The notes beneath the pieces are model-generated. The model was not told the DNA's origin. It was given only the letters and a program-made list of their open reading frames with translations, and ran no database searches. Made by a program: the position numbers and the translations under genes. Below, piece by piece: positions 50,414 through 59,628 of a stretch of DNA of 64,000 nt (positions are counted from its first letter, which is position 1; the number at the start of each line of letters is the position of its first letter). Source of the stretch: Pseudomonas sp. JAI120 (GTDB taxonomy: Bacteria > Pseudomonadota > Gammaproteobacteria > Pseudomonadales > Pseudomonadaceae); assembly GCF_014207255.1 (NCBI RefSeq), contig NZ_JACHCZ010000002.1, positions 868,001 through 932,000 of the forward strand. The letters run 5' to 3'.

Positions 50414-51624
50414 CAGCCAGTCACCCTTTCCGGAACCGGTTTGGTCTTCTCGAGCCGGGTGTAGAACGGCATCAGAATGAAGTAGGCGAAGTACAGGAAG
50501 GTGCAGACCTGCGAAAGCAGCGTACGCTCAGGGGTCGGCGCCAATACGCCCAACACGCCCAGAATCACGAATGCAATGCAGAACACCCACAGCCAGATTT
50601 TGCTCAGCCAGCCTTTGTAGCGCATGGACTTGACCGGGCTTCGGTCGAGCCACGGCAACACGAACAGCACCGCAATGGCCGCGCCCATGGCGATGACGCC
50701 CATGAGTTTGTCGGGGATCGCCCGCAAGATCGCGTAGAACGGCGTGAAGTACCAGACCGGGGCAATGTGCTCAGGTGTCTTGAAGGCGTTCGCCTGTTCG
50801 AAGTTAGGCTTCTCGAGGAAATAACCACCCATCTCCGGGAAAAAGAACACGATCGAGCAGAACACGAAGAGGAACACGACCACGCCGACAATGTCTTTCA
50901 CGGTGTAGTACGGGTGGAACGGGATGCCATCCAGCGGGATGCCGTTCTCGTCCTTGTGTTTCTTGATGTCCACGCCATCCGGGTTGTTGGAACCCACTTC
51001 GTGCAGCGCCAGGATGTGCAGCACCACCAGGCCCAGGATCACAATCGGCAGCGCTACGACGTGCAAAGCGAAGAAGCGGTTCAGGGTGATACCGGAGATC
51101 AGGTAGTCACCACGGATCCACTGGGTCAGGTCGTTGCCGATGACGGGAATGGCACCGAACAGCGAGATGATCACCTGGGCGCCCCAGTACGACATCTGGC
51201 CCCATGGCAGCAGGTAGCCCATGAAGGCTTCCGCCATCAGCGCCAGGTAGATCAGCATGCCGAACACCCACACCAGCTCCCGTGGCTTCTGGTACGAACC
51301 GTAGAGCAAACCACGGAACATGTGCAGGTAGACCACGATAAAGAACGCTGAAGCGCCGGTGGAGTGCAGCAGGCGCAGGATCGAGCCGTACTCGACGTCA
51401 CGCATGATGTATTCGACGGAGGCAAACGCTTCTTCCGCCGACGGGGTGTAGCTCATCGTCAGCCAGACACCGGTGACGATCTGGTTAACCAGCACCAGCA
51501 GTGCCAGGGAACCAAAGAAGTAGAAGAAGTTGAAGTTTTTTGGCGCGTAATACTTGCTGAGATGGTCTTCCCACATCTTAGTGGCGGGGAAGCGTGCATC
51601 CACCCAATCCATGAACTTGCTCAT
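50413..51624 (-). CDS. petB: Cytochrome b of the bc1 complex
   Basis: 403 aa from the ATG at 51624 (MSKFMDWVDARFPATKMWED). A multi-helix inner-membrane protein. Haem-binding His pairs lie in RLLHSTGASAFFIVVYLHMF and FFALHVVALPIVILGLVVLH. The Qo PEWY motif appears as PVWYFTPFYAILR, the Val-for-Glu change in PxWY being common in proteobacteria to different degrees. It overlaps petA and petC by 1 nt each. Confidence 0.97.
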   Translation of the reverse strand: MSKFMDWVDARFPATKMWEDHLSKYYAPKNFNFFYFFGSLALLVLVNQIVTGVWLTMSYTPSAEEAFASVEYIMRDVEYGSILRLLHSTGASAFFIVVYLHMFRGLLYGSYQKPRELVWVFGMLIYLALMAEAFMGYLLPWGQMSYWGAQVIISLFGAIPVIGNDLTQWIRGDYLISGITLNRFFALHVVALPIVILGLVVLHILALHEVGSNNPDGVDIKKHKDENGIPLDGIPFHPYYTVKDIVGVVVFLFVFCSIVFFFPEMGGYFLEKPNFEQANAFKTPEHIAPVWYFTPFYAILRAIPDKLMGVIAMGAAIAVLFVLPWLDRSPVKSMRYKGWLSKIWLWVFCIAFVILGVLGVLAPTPERTLLSQVCTFLYFAYFILMPFYTRLEKTKPVPERVTG

Positions 51625-52217
51625 CACGCGTTCTCCTTATCGAGGCCAATGACAATGAGGTCGTCAGTTTCGTAGGTATGCGGAGGCACGGGCAGGTTCA
51701 AGGGAGCGGGCTGGGACTTGTAGACGCGCCCCGCCAGATCGTAGTGGGAGCCGTGGCAGGGACAGAAATAACCACCGACCCAGTCTTTACCCAGATCGAC
51801 CGGGGCGACTTCGGGGCGGAAGGTGGGCGAGCATCCCAAGTGGGTACACAGGCCAACCAGCAGCAGAATCTCTGGCTTGATCGAACGTGCTTCATTTTTG
51901 GCGTAGGCGGGTTGGTCGGATTTCTCAGATTTGGGGTCAGACAACTGGCCTTCGATCTTTTTCAGATTTCCCAGGATTTCCTCAGTACGACGAACGATGA
52001 ATACCGGCTGGCCGCGCCACTCAGCAATCATCTGCTGGCCTGGTTCGATCTTGCTGATATTCACCTTCACCGGTGCACCTGCGGCTTTCGCCTTGGCACT
52101 GGGAAACCATGACCCCACGAACGGGACCGCAGCCCCCACCGCTCCTGCAGCACCCACCACGGATGTGGCTGCTACTAAGAAGCGACGCCGGCCTGCATTC
52201 ACGCCGTCATTGCTCAT
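51624..52217 (-). CDS. petA: Rieske iron-sulfur protein of the bc1 complex
   Basis: 197 aa. A Tat-type N-terminus (NAGRRRFLVAATSVVGAAGA) serves as signal and membrane anchor. The 2Fe-2S ligands are in CTHLGCSP and CPCHGSHYDLAGRV. First gene of petABC; its 266-nt upstream gap lies behind the rpsI terminator. Confidence 0.97.
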   Translation of the reverse strand: MSNDGVNAGRRRFLVAATSVVGAAGAVGAAVPFVGSWFPSAKAKAAGAPVKVNISKIEPGQQMIAEWRGQPVFIVRRTEEILGNLKKIEGQLSDPKSEKSDQPAYAKNEARSIKPEILLLVGLCTHLGCSPTFRPEVAPVDLGKDWVGGYFCPCHGSHYDLAGRVYKSQPAPLNLPVPPHTYETDDLIVIGLDKENA

Positions 52218-52308
52218 TCAGTCCTCTCCCATCAGCTTTTTGGCCTGTTAAATCAGGCGTCTACTAAGTATTAAATCTGAACTTATAAAAATTTTGCCGA
52301 ATGGTAAT

Positions 52309-52346
52309 GAAAAGCCCCACGTATGACAAGGGAATTGCCCGGGGCT
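52309..52346 (-). promoter_or_regulatory. Hairpin upstream of petA
   Basis: AGCCCCGGG... pairs through AGCCCC/GGGGCT (52313-52318 and 52341-52346), followed on the minus strand by TTTTCATT. It may be a second backup terminator for rplM-rpsI or a leader structure for petABC. Confidence 0.45.
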
Positions 52347-52428
52347 CCGCCTCCAAGCCTTGTAGTATAGGGGGTCTACGGATGTGGCAAGTTGTCACGG
52401 TGAAAAATGTGCATAAATCGCAGGCAAT

Positions 52429-52466
52429 AAAAAACGCCCAGCTCCGTAAGGAGGCTGGGCGTTTTT
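52429..52466 (-). terminator. Rho-independent terminator after rpsI
   Basis: AAAAACGCCCAGCCTCCTTA then GGAGCTGGGCGTTTTT on the minus strand: a strong GC stem and a T tract, 17 nt after the rpsI stop. Confidence 0.88.
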
Positions 52467-52483
52467 GTGGAACGTAAAGCGAA

Positions 52484-52876
52484 TTAACGCTTCGAGTACT
52501 GCGGACGCTTACGCGCTTTACGCAGACCGACTTTCTTACGTTCAACTTCACGGGCATCACGAGTCACGAAGCCAGCTTTGCGCAGAGCGCCACGCAGGGT
52601 TTCGTCGTACTGCATCAGAGCGCGAGTGATACCGTGGCGGATTGCGCCAGCTTGACCACTTACACCGCCACCGATAACGGTGACGTAGATGTCGAACTTT
52701 TCAACAGTCTCGGTCAATTCCAGCGGCTGACGAACTACCATGCGGGCAGTTTCGCGACCGAAGAAGTTGTCCAGAGTGCGGTTGTTGATCGAGATGTTAC
52801 CAGTGCCCGGACGCAGGAAAACGCGTGCGGTTGCGGTTTTGCGACGGCCAGTGCCGTAATTTTGAGTCGCCGACAT
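52484..52876 (-). CDS. rpsI: 30S ribosomal protein S9
   Basis: 130 aa, full length. N-terminus [20 protein letters not shown], centre [20 protein letters not shown], and the basic C-terminal tail ending RKRPQYSKR that reaches the P-site tRNA. It follows rplM by 14 nt. Confidence 0.98.
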   Translation of the reverse strand: MSATQNYGTGRRKTATARVFLRPGTGNISINNRTLDNFFGRETARMVVRQPLELTETVEKFDIYVTVIGGGVSGQAGAIRHGITRALMQYDETLRGALRKAGFVTRDAREVERKKVGLRKARKRPQYSKR

Positions 52877-52890
52877 AATGAACTATTCCG

Positions 52891-53319
52891 TTAAAACTTC
52901 AGTTCTTGGGGCTGCTGAGCAGCATGAGGGTGTACAGCGCCCGCATAGACTTTCAGCTTGCGAAACATATCGCGACCCAGTGGGCCCTTCGGCAGCATGC
53001 CTTTGACCGCGATTTCGATCGGGGCTTCAGGCTTCTTGGAGATCAGGCCTTCAAAGTTGGAAGACTTGATACCGCCTGGGAAACCGGAGTGACGGTAGTA
53101 CATTTTGTCTTGCGCTTTGTTGCCGGTAACACGTACCTGCTCAGCGTTGATGATCACGATGTAGTCACCGGTGTCAACGTGAGGGGTGTACTCAGGCTTG
53201 TGCTTGCCACGCAGACGGCTGGCGACTTCAGTGGCCAGACGACCCAGGGTCTGACCAGCGGCGTCGACGACAAACCAGTCGCGCTGAACTGTTTCCGGTT
53301 TTGCAGTAAAAGTTGTCAT
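52891..53319 (-). CDS. rplM: 50S ribosomal protein L13
   Basis: 142 aa. Motifs are [40 protein letters not shown], and the C-terminal [16 protein letters not shown]. Cotranscribed with rpsI from the promoter at 53362-53390. Confidence 0.98.
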   Translation of the reverse strand: MTTFTAKPETVQRDWFVVDAAGQTLGRLATEVASRLRGKHKPEYTPHVDTGDYIVIINAEQVRVTGNKAQDKMYYRHSGFPGGIKSSNFEGLISKKPEAPIEIAVKGMLPKGPLGRDMFRKLKVYAGAVHPHAAQQPQELKF

Positions 53320-53361
53320 TCTTTAATAGCCTCAGGGGCCGCCCTGTAAATTAGACGGCGG

Positions 53362-53390
53362 ATCTTACTGAATAGTGCTTACTTTGACAA
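53362..53390 (-). promoter_or_regulatory. Sigma-70 promoter of rplM-rpsI
   Basis: On the minus strand, TTGTCA (53385-53390) and TAAGAT (53362-53367) are spaced by 17 nt. The start would fall near 53355, giving a 35-nt leader. Confidence 0.7.
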
Positions 53391-53567
53391 GTCAAAGGCA
53401 GCCGGATACAGACGCTATCGGGGGCTCGGGTCGGCGCGTCCGTTCAACGGCAAGATTCTTCGGCAGGCGGCGCATCACTTCCACTGCAGAAAGAGGTGGG
53501 CAATTATGCAGATTGCGAAAAAAAATTCAACCTGCTTTTATGATTGTTTTCCCTGAAGGAGCACCCG

Positions 53568-54608
53568 ATGGATTATCGACAGCTGGGCCGTACGGATCTG
53601 AACGTGAGCGCGATAGCCCTGGGCACCATGACGTGGGGTGAGCAGAACAGCGAGGCAGAGGCCTTCGCGCAGATCGAACGGGCCAAGGCGGCGGGGATTA
53701 ACGTCCTCGACACCGCAGAAATGTACCCGGTGCCGCCCAAGGCCGACACCTATGCCACCACCGAGCGTTACATCGGTAATTACTTCAAAAGCCGCGGTGA
53801 CCGTGCCGACTGGATCCTCGCCAGCAAGATCGCCGGCCCCGGCAACACCATCGACTACATCCGCGACGGCCATCTGCGCCACGACCGCAAGCACATCGTC
53901 GAAGCCCTGGACGCCAGCCTCAAGCGCCTGCAAACCGACTGGATCGACCTCTACCAGCTGCACTGGCCGGAGCGCAGCACCAACTTCTTTGGCCAATTGA
54001 GCTACAAACACAAGGACGAAGACGACCTGACCCCGCTGGAGGAAACCCTCGAAGCGCTGGATGAGCAGGTGAAGGCTGGCAAGATCCGCCACATTGGCCT
54101 GTCCAATGAAACCCCGTGGGGCGCCATGAAGTTCCTGGCCCTGGCCGAAGCCCGCGGCTGGACCCGCGCGGTATCGATCCAGAACCCCTACAACCTGCTC
54201 AACCGCAGCTTTGAGGTTGGCCTGGCGGAAATCGCCATTCGTGAGCAGTGCGGCCTGCTGGCTTACTCGCCCCTGGCATTCGGCATGCTCAGCGGCAAGT
54301 ACGAAGGTGGCGCACGCCCGGCCAAGGCGCGCCTGACGGAGTACAGCCGTTTCAGCCGCTACTTCAACCCGCAGTCGGAGGCGGCGTGCAGCCGTTATGT
54401 GGCACTGGCGCGGGAGCATGGCCTGGATCCTGCGCAGATGGCATTGGCGTTTGTGACACAACAGCCGTTCGTGACCAGCAACATTATTGGCGCAACATCG
54501 CTGGAGCAACTGGACAGCAACATCGCCAGTGCTGATCTGAAGCTGTCGAAGGAAGTACTGGAAGGGATTGAGGCGATTCAGAAGGATCATCCGAATCCGG
54601 CGCCTTGA
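53568..54608 (+). CDS. Aldo/keto reductase, Tas-like
   Basis: 346 aa from the ATG at 53568 (MDYRQLGRTDLNVSAIALGT), with a GAAGGAG ribosome site. The NADP-dependent barrel shows the catalytic Asp/Tyr region NVLDTAEMYPVP, Lys in WILASKIAG and His in YQLHWPERSTNFFG. The Tas group is linked to tyrosine-dependent growth in E. coli, but its natural substrate is unclear. Convergent with the acyl-CoA dehydrogenase. Confidence 0.9.
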   Translation: MDYRQLGRTDLNVSAIALGTMTWGEQNSEAEAFAQIERAKAAGINVLDTAEMYPVPPKADTYATTERYIGNYFKSRGDRADWILASKIAGPGNTIDYIRDGHLRHDRKHIVEALDASLKRLQTDWIDLYQLHWPERSTNFFGQLSYKHKDEDDLTPLEETLEALDEQVKAGKIRHIGLSNETPWGAMKFLALAEARGWTRAVSIQNPYNLLNRSFEVGLAEIAIREQCGLLAYSPLAFGMLSGKYEGGARPAKARLTEYSRFSRYFNPQSEAACSRYVALAREHGLDPAQMALAFVTQQPFVTSNIIGATSLEQLDSNIASADLKLSKEVLEGIEAIQKDHPNPAP

Positions 54609-54623
54609 TCGATCTGTAGGCCG

Positions 54624-54662
54624 CTATCGGGGGCAAGTCGAATCGTCGCACCGCCCCGATAG
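54624..54662. repeat. REP-derived hairpin between convergent genes
   Basis: CTATCGGGG (54624-54632) and CCCCGATAG (54654-54662) are a perfect 9-bp inverted repeat. It is a shortened derivative of the GGGGGCTTGCCCCCGATAGC REP class and sits between the two convergent stops, where it may terminate transcription. Confidence 0.65.
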
Positions 54663-54685
54663 GGCCCTCACAAACAACACAGCAC

Positions 54686-55822
54686 TCAAAGCGCCCGCGC
54701 AATGATCTCCTTCATGATCTCGTTGGTCCCCGCATAAATCCGCTGCACCCGCGCATCCGCCCACGCCCGTGCAATCGGGTACTCCCACATGAACCCGTAG
54801 CCGCCGTGCAACTGCACGCACTCATCGAGCACCTTACATTGCAGGTCCGTGGCCCAGTACTTGGCCATCGCGGCAGTGGGCACATCCAGCTTGCCTTCCA
54901 GGTGCAACGCCATGCATTTGTCGACGAACACGCGGCCGATCTGAATCTCAGTGGCCATCTCCGCCAACTTGAACCGGGTGTTCTGAAAGTCGGCAATCGC
55001 CTTGCCGAACGCCTTGCGCTCACGGGTGTATTCCAGGGTCCACTGCAACGCCGCCTCGGCAGACGACAGCGCGCCAATCGCGACAGTCAAACGCTCCTGC
55101 GGCAATTCCTGCATCAAATAGGCGAAGCCCATGCCGGCCTGGCCCAGCAGGTTTTCCTTGGGTACGCGCACGTCCTGGAAAAACAGCTCTGACGTGTCCT
55201 GGGCCTTCATGCCGACCTTCTCCAGGCGCTTGCCCTTGGCGAAGCCGGGCGTATCGGCGTCCACCAGAAACAGGCTGGTGCCCTTGGCACCCGCCTTGGG
55301 ATCGGTCTTGGCGACCACGATCACCAGCTCAGCCAGGTACCCGTTGGTGATAAAGGTCTTGGAGCCATTGATCACGTACTCATCACCGTCCAGCACGGCT
55401 GTGGTCTTGACCCCTTGCAAGTCGGACCCGGCACCCGGCTCGGTCATGGCGATGGCCGTGACCCTCTCACCGGAGATCAACTTGGGCAGGTACTTGTGCT
55501 TCAGCGCCTCACTGCCGTAATGCAGGATGTAGGGCGCGACAATGTCCGAATGCAGGGAAAAGCCGATGCCGGTCAGGCCCAGGCGGCTGATCTCCTCGAT
55601 CACTACCGCGCTGTAGAGAAAATCCGCGCCCAGCCCGCCGTATTCCTCCGGCAGATGGGAACACAACATCCCCGCCTCCCCTGCCTTGCTCCACAGGTTA
55701 CGGTCGATGTAGCCCTGCTTCTCCCATTGCCCGTGAAACGGTGCAGCGTCTTTTTCAAGAAAGGTGCGCACGCTCTGGCGGAAGAGTTCGTGCTCCGGGC
55801 TGAACAAGGTTCTCGGAATCAT
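54686..55822 (-). CDS. Acyl-CoA dehydrogenase
   Basis: 378 aa flavoprotein oxidising acyl-CoA thioesters. Family motifs are AMTEPGAGSDLQGVKTTAVL, LQLHGGYGFMWEYPIARAWA-like VQLHGGYGFMWEY, and the C-terminal RIYAGTNEIMKEIIARAL, which carries the probable catalytic Glu. It resembles the long-chain branch. It is divergent from the AraC-type regulator gene 145 nt away, a plausible regulatory pair. Confidence 0.93.
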   Translation of the reverse strand: MIPRTLFSPEHELFRQSVRTFLEKDAAPFHGQWEKQGYIDRNLWSKAGEAGMLCSHLPEEYGGLGADFLYSAVVIEEISRLGLTGIGFSLHSDIVAPYILHYGSEALKHKYLPKLISGERVTAIAMTEPGAGSDLQGVKTTAVLDGDEYVINGSKTFITNGYLAELVIVVAKTDPKAGAKGTSLFLVDADTPGFAKGKRLEKVGMKAQDTSELFFQDVRVPKENLLGQAGMGFAYLMQELPQERLTVAIGALSSAEAALQWTLEYTRERKAFGKAIADFQNTRFKLAEMATEIQIGRVFVDKCMALHLEGKLDVPTAAMAKYWATDLQCKVLDECVQLHGGYGFMWEYPIARAWADARVQRIYAGTNEIMKEIIARAL

Positions 55823-55967
55823 GGGTCACCTGCGTGGATTGTCGGACAAGGACGAGCCCACAGAGCCTATGCCCCGATGGCGTCACAGGACACTGGACAC
55901 ATGCGACAAAAAATAAGACGATCCAGCCGTCTGGTGACCACTTTCCCCTATAAGAATAAATGAAATT

Positions 55968-56963
55968 ATGTCTAACCAAATCTCCACGCCGTTGCGGCGC
56001 GTCAGCATTTTGGCCATTGATCGGGTATTCGCTTCTACCCTCATGCAAGCCAAGGATTTCTTCCATCTCGCCAGCCTGCGTTATGGCAAACAGCAAGGCC
56101 TGGGCCTGACCCCAGCGTTCGAAACACGCCTGGTGAGCCCCGACGGAAAATCGGTGCGCAGCTTCAGTGATGTGATCATGCCGGTGGACGGCGGCCTGGA
56201 AGACGCCGACATCATCGTGCTACCGGCCTTCTGGGATGACTTCGATGCCCTGTGTGTGCGCTACCCGCAAGTGCTGCCGTGGCTGCGCGAGCAACATGCA
56301 CGCGGCGCGGTACTCTGCGGCGAAGCCACCGGGGTGTTCTGGCTGGCCGAAGCCGGACTGCTCGACGGCAAGGAGGCGACCACCTACTGGCGCTTCTTCA
56401 ACGCGTTCAGCGAACGCTTCCCCAAAGTCCAGCTCAATCAGGACAAACATCTCACCGACGCCGACAACCTGTATTGCGCCGGCGGTACCACCTCGGCGTG
56501 CGACCTGTATATCTACCTGATCGAACGCTTCTGCGGCGCCAACATCGCCCAGGCCGTGGCCCGCGACATCCTCTACGAAGTACAGCGCAGCTATTCACCC
56601 GGACGCATCGGTTTTGGCGGCCAGAAGCTGCACCAGGACGTGATCATCCTGCAGATCCAGCACTGGCTCGAAGAGCATTTCGCCGACAAATTCCGCTTCG
56701 AAGACGTTGCCCGGGAACACGGCATGAGCATCCGCAATTTCATGCGCCGCTTCCAGACCGCCACCGGCGACAAGCCGCTGCATTACCTGCAACGACTGCG
56801 TATCGAGACGGCCAAGGGCCTGCTCTCGGGCAGCCGCAAGAGCATCAAGACCATCAGTTATGAGGTGGGTTACGACGATGCGAGTTTCTTTGCGCGGTTG
56901 TTCAGGCAGCACACGGAGCTGTCACCAAACCAATATCGGCAACAGTTCCAACAAGCCGCGTAA
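55968..56963 (+). CDS. GlxA-type regulator: DJ-1/PfpI domain plus AraC HTH
   Basis: 331 aa. Residues ~12-195 form a DJ-1/PfpI-like domain (RRVSILAIDRVFASTLMQAK, ARGAVLCGEATGVFWLAEAG). Residues ~230-328 are the two-HTH AraC domain: FEDVAREHGMSIRNFMRRFQ, GDKPLHYLQRLRIETAKGLL, ISYEVGYDDASFFARLFRQH. Regulators of this architecture often control amino-acid, betaine or fatty-acid catabolism. The inducer is unknown. Confidence 0.92.
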   Translation: MSNQISTPLRRVSILAIDRVFASTLMQAKDFFHLASLRYGKQQGLGLTPAFETRLVSPDGKSVRSFSDVIMPVDGGLEDADIIVLPAFWDDFDALCVRYPQVLPWLREQHARGAVLCGEATGVFWLAEAGLLDGKEATTYWRFFNAFSERFPKVQLNQDKHLTDADNLYCAGGTTSACDLYIYLIERFCGANIAQAVARDILYEVQRSYSPGRIGFGGQKLHQDVIILQIQHWLEEHFADKFRFEDVAREHGMSIRNFMRRFQTATGDKPLHYLQRLRIETAKGLLSGSRKSIKTISYEVGYDDASFFARLFRQHTELSPNQYRQQFQQAA

Positions 56964-56968
56964 GCAAA

Positions 56969-57057
56969 TGTGGGAGGGGGCTTGCTCCCGATAGCGGTGG
57001 ATCAGTCAGTGCATCTGTTACTGAAAGACCGCTATCGAGGGCAAGCCCCCTCCCACA
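56969..57057. repeat. REPIN, GGGGGCTTGCTCCCGATAGC class
   Basis: An 89-nt inverted REP pair opening TGTGGGAGGGGGCTTGCTCC and closing with the near reverse complement. It has identical length and a similar loop (GCATCTGT) to the copy at 35274-35362. It lies between the convergent regulator and zapE genes. Confidence 0.92.
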
Positions 57058-57074
57058 TTTGACCTACATCGTTC

Positions 57075-58169
57075 TTAAGGCTTGTGCCCGCGCGACAGGA
57101 ACTCGTGGGATTGCATTTCCAACAGGCGGCTCAGGGTGCGCTGGAATTCAAAGTTCAAGCGCCCGCCGGTATACAGATCCTTGAGTTCGACTTCCGCCGA
57201 GATGATCAACTTGACGTTACGGTCGTAGAACTCGTCGACCATGTTGATAAACCGTCGTGCGATGTCGTCGGTGGTGACGCTCATCTGCTCCACGCCGCTG
57301 AGGATCACCGCGTGGAAGATCTTGCCCAGTTCGATGTAGTCGTTCTGGCTGCGCGGGCCGTCGCACAACTGGCGGAATTCGAACCAGGCCACGTCATCGC
57401 AGGTACGCAGAGCGATGATTTCGCGGTTCTCGATCATCAGCTTGTCGTTTTCCACCGCCTGGGTGCATTCCGGCGTGAGGGCGCGGAAGCTTTTGCGCAG
57501 GCTGTCATGTGCCGCTTCGTTCAGCGGGAAGTGGAACAACTCCGCTTGCTCGAGGTGACGCAGACGGTAGTCGACCCCGCTGTCGACGTTGACGATCTCG
57601 GTGTTCTGCTTGATCAGCGCGATGGCCGGCAGGAAGCGAGCGCGCTGCAGGCCGTCCTTGTACAGGCCGTCGGGCACGATGTTCGAGGTGGCGACCAGGG
57701 TCACGCCGTTCTTGAACAGCTCTTCCATCAGGGTGCCGAGGATCATGGCATCGGTGATGTCGGAGACGAAGAATTCATCGAAGCAGATGACCCGCGCTTC
57801 ATCGGAGAAACGCTTGGCGATGATGGTCAGCGGGTTTTTCTCACCCGGCAGGGTCTTCATTTCTTCGTGCACGCGCTTCATGAAGCGGTGGAAGTGGGTG
57901 CGGACCTTTTCCTTGAACGGCAGCGCTTCAAAGAACGTATCGACCAGGTAGGTCTTACCCCGGCCTACACCGCCCCAGAAATACAAGCCCTTGACCGGCG
58001 TGTGGTCTTTCTTGCCAAACAGCTTGCTGAGCATCCCCGGCTTGCTTTGCGAGGCCGCAACCAAGTCGTCGTACAGGCGCTGCAAATGACGCACCGCCGT
58101 TTCCTGGGCCGCGTCATGGAAGAATTCAGGGCGTTTCAGATCAGCTTGGTATCGTTCTAGGGGCGTCAT
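57075..58169 (-). CDS. zapE: Cell-division ATPase ZapE
   Basis: 364 aa from the ATG at 58169 (MTPLERYQADLKRPEFFHDA); the in-frame extension to 58232 runs through the trpS terminator. AFG1-like AAA ATPase: Walker A FWGGVGRGKTYL, Walker B VICFDEFFVSDITDAMI, and LVATSNIVPDGLYKDGLQRA. It acts on FtsZ rings under stress. It lies downstream of trpS on the same strand. Confidence 0.95.
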   Translation of the reverse strand: MTPLERYQADLKRPEFFHDAAQETAVRHLQRLYDDLVAASQSKPGMLSKLFGKKDHTPVKGLYFWGGVGRGKTYLVDTFFEALPFKEKVRTHFHRFMKRVHEEMKTLPGEKNPLTIIAKRFSDEARVICFDEFFVSDITDAMILGTLMEELFKNGVTLVATSNIVPDGLYKDGLQRARFLPAIALIKQNTEIVNVDSGVDYRLRHLEQAELFHFPLNEAAHDSLRKSFRALTPECTQAVENDKLMIENREIIALRTCDDVAWFEFRQLCDGPRSQNDYIELGKIFHAVILSGVEQMSVTTDDIARRFINMVDEFYDRNVKLIISAEVELKDLYTGGRLNFEFQRTLSRLLEMQSHEFLSRGHKP

Positions 58170-58190
58170 AATTTCGTTAGCAAGGCAACA

Positions 58191-58220
58191 AAAACGGGCC
58201 GTCACTGTAACGACGGCCCT
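58191..58220 (-). terminator. Terminator between trpS and zapE
   Basis: GGGCCGTC (58196-58203) and GACGGCCC (58212-58219) form a perfect 8-bp stem, followed on the minus strand by GTTTTTGTTG. It would separate zapE from trpS transcripts. Confidence 0.7.
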
Positions 58221-58248
58221 GGATAATGGCAATCAACCCTTGGTCGGG

Positions 58249-59604
58249 TTAATCCTCGATTGGGGTCAACGCAGTGCGCAAGGCTTCGATGGCGGCATCA
58301 CGCGATGCACCATCGGCGAACTCGGCGCTGTCGGCCACTGCGGCACCGTCCAGCCATACGCTGAAGCTCAGGGCTTCGGTGCGTACGTCCAGCGCAGCGC
58401 CACTTTGCAGTTGTTTGGTGACTGCGCCGGCCGCTTTACCATCGGCAAAGTTGCGCGACAGCAGCAATTGCTCGCCATCGGCGGCCAACAGGCGGAAGCG
58501 GAAGCTGCCGTCATCTTCACGGAAGCTCACGAAACGCGCGGCCTTGGCGGCCTTCTTCTTGGTGGCGATCGGCGCTGCAGCCTGCTCGACGAACGAACGC
58601 AGGCCCACCGCTTCACGCAACTCGGCCAGGAATGGCGCGGCTACGGCACGGGCTTTCCTAGCCCCGACCTGCAACAGGTCTTCCATGTCCGACGGGCGCG
58701 ACATCAACTGGTGGTAACGCTCGCGGGCCTCGCCCAGTTGGCTGTCCAGCAGTTGGAACAGACGGCTCTTCGCCTCGCCCCAACCCAGGCCTTGCAGCAG
58801 CTCGCCGCGGAACTCTTCTTCCTGGGCCTTGCTGGCAAACGCCTGGTAGAGGGTAAACAGGTGCGAGTTGTCGGGGTCCTTGGCTTCGCCGGGCGCGCGG
58901 GAGTCGGTGACGATCCGCGAGATGGCGTCCTTCATGTCCTTGGCGCTGGTGAACAACGGGATGGTGTTGTCGTAGCTCTTGGACATCTTGCGGCCATCCA
59001 GGCCCGGCAAGGTGGCAACGCTTTCTTCGATCAGCGCCTCGGGCATGGTGAAGAATTCTTTACCGTTGCCGAACAGGTGGTTGAAGCGCTGGCCGATGTC
59101 GCGGGCCATTTCAACGTGCTGGATCTGGTCGCGGCCCACCGGCACCTTGTGCGCGTTGAACATCAGGATGTCCGCCGCCATCAGCACCGGGTAGCTGTAC
59201 AGGCCCATGGTGATGCCCGCATCCGGGTCTTCGCCGGTTTCCACGTTCTTGTCCACCGAGGCCTTGTAGGCATGGGCGCGGTTGAGCAGGCCCTTGGCGG
59301 CGACGCAGGTCAGCAGCCAGGTCAGCTCGGGGATTTCCGGGATGTCGGACTGGCGATAAAAGGTCACCCGGTTCACATCCAGGCCACCGGCCAGCCAGGT
59401 CGCGGCGATTTCCATACGCGAACGCTGGATGCGCTGCGGGTCATCGCATTTGATCAGGGCGTGGTAGTCGGCCAGAAAGTAGAAGGAGTCAGCATTGGCG
59501 TCCTGGCTGGCAAGGATCGCCGGGCGGATCGCGCCAGCGTAGTTGCCCAGGTGCGGCGTGCCGGTGGTGGTGATGCCGGTGAGGATACGGGTACGAGTCG
59601 TCAT
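58249..59604 (-). CDS. trpS: Tryptophan-tRNA ligase, long form
   Basis: 451 aa class I aminoacyl-tRNA synthetase. The HIGH-type motif is TGTPHLGNYAGA and the KMSKS loop is GRKMSKSYDN. The first ~335 residues correspond to the whole of E. coli TrpS (334 aa). The extra ~115 C-terminal residues (from about PIATKKKAAKAARFVSFRED) are absent there but usual in Pseudomonas as I recall, and contain a small beta-rich domain of unknown role. Confidence 0.95.
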   Translation of the reverse strand: MTTRTRILTGITTTGTPHLGNYAGAIRPAILASQDANADSFYFLADYHALIKCDDPQRIQRSRMEIAATWLAGGLDVNRVTFYRQSDIPEIPELTWLLTCVAAKGLLNRAHAYKASVDKNVETGEDPDAGITMGLYSYPVLMAADILMFNAHKVPVGRDQIQHVEMARDIGQRFNHLFGNGKEFFTMPEALIEESVATLPGLDGRKMSKSYDNTIPLFTSAKDMKDAISRIVTDSRAPGEAKDPDNSHLFTLYQAFASKAQEEEFRGELLQGLGWGEAKSRLFQLLDSQLGEARERYHQLMSRPSDMEDLLQVGARKARAVAAPFLAELREAVGLRSFVEQAAAPIATKKKAAKAARFVSFREDDGSFRFRLLAADGEQLLLSRNFADGKAAGAVTKQLQSGAALDVRTEALSFSVWLDGAAVADSAEFADGASRDAAIEALRTALTPIED

Positions 59605-59628
59605 GGGTAATCGCTTATCAGACTGCTA

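Noticed and set aside
58240..59610. 456-codon open frame opposite trpS
   Set aside because: Mirrors trpS exactly and lacks any recognisable domain.
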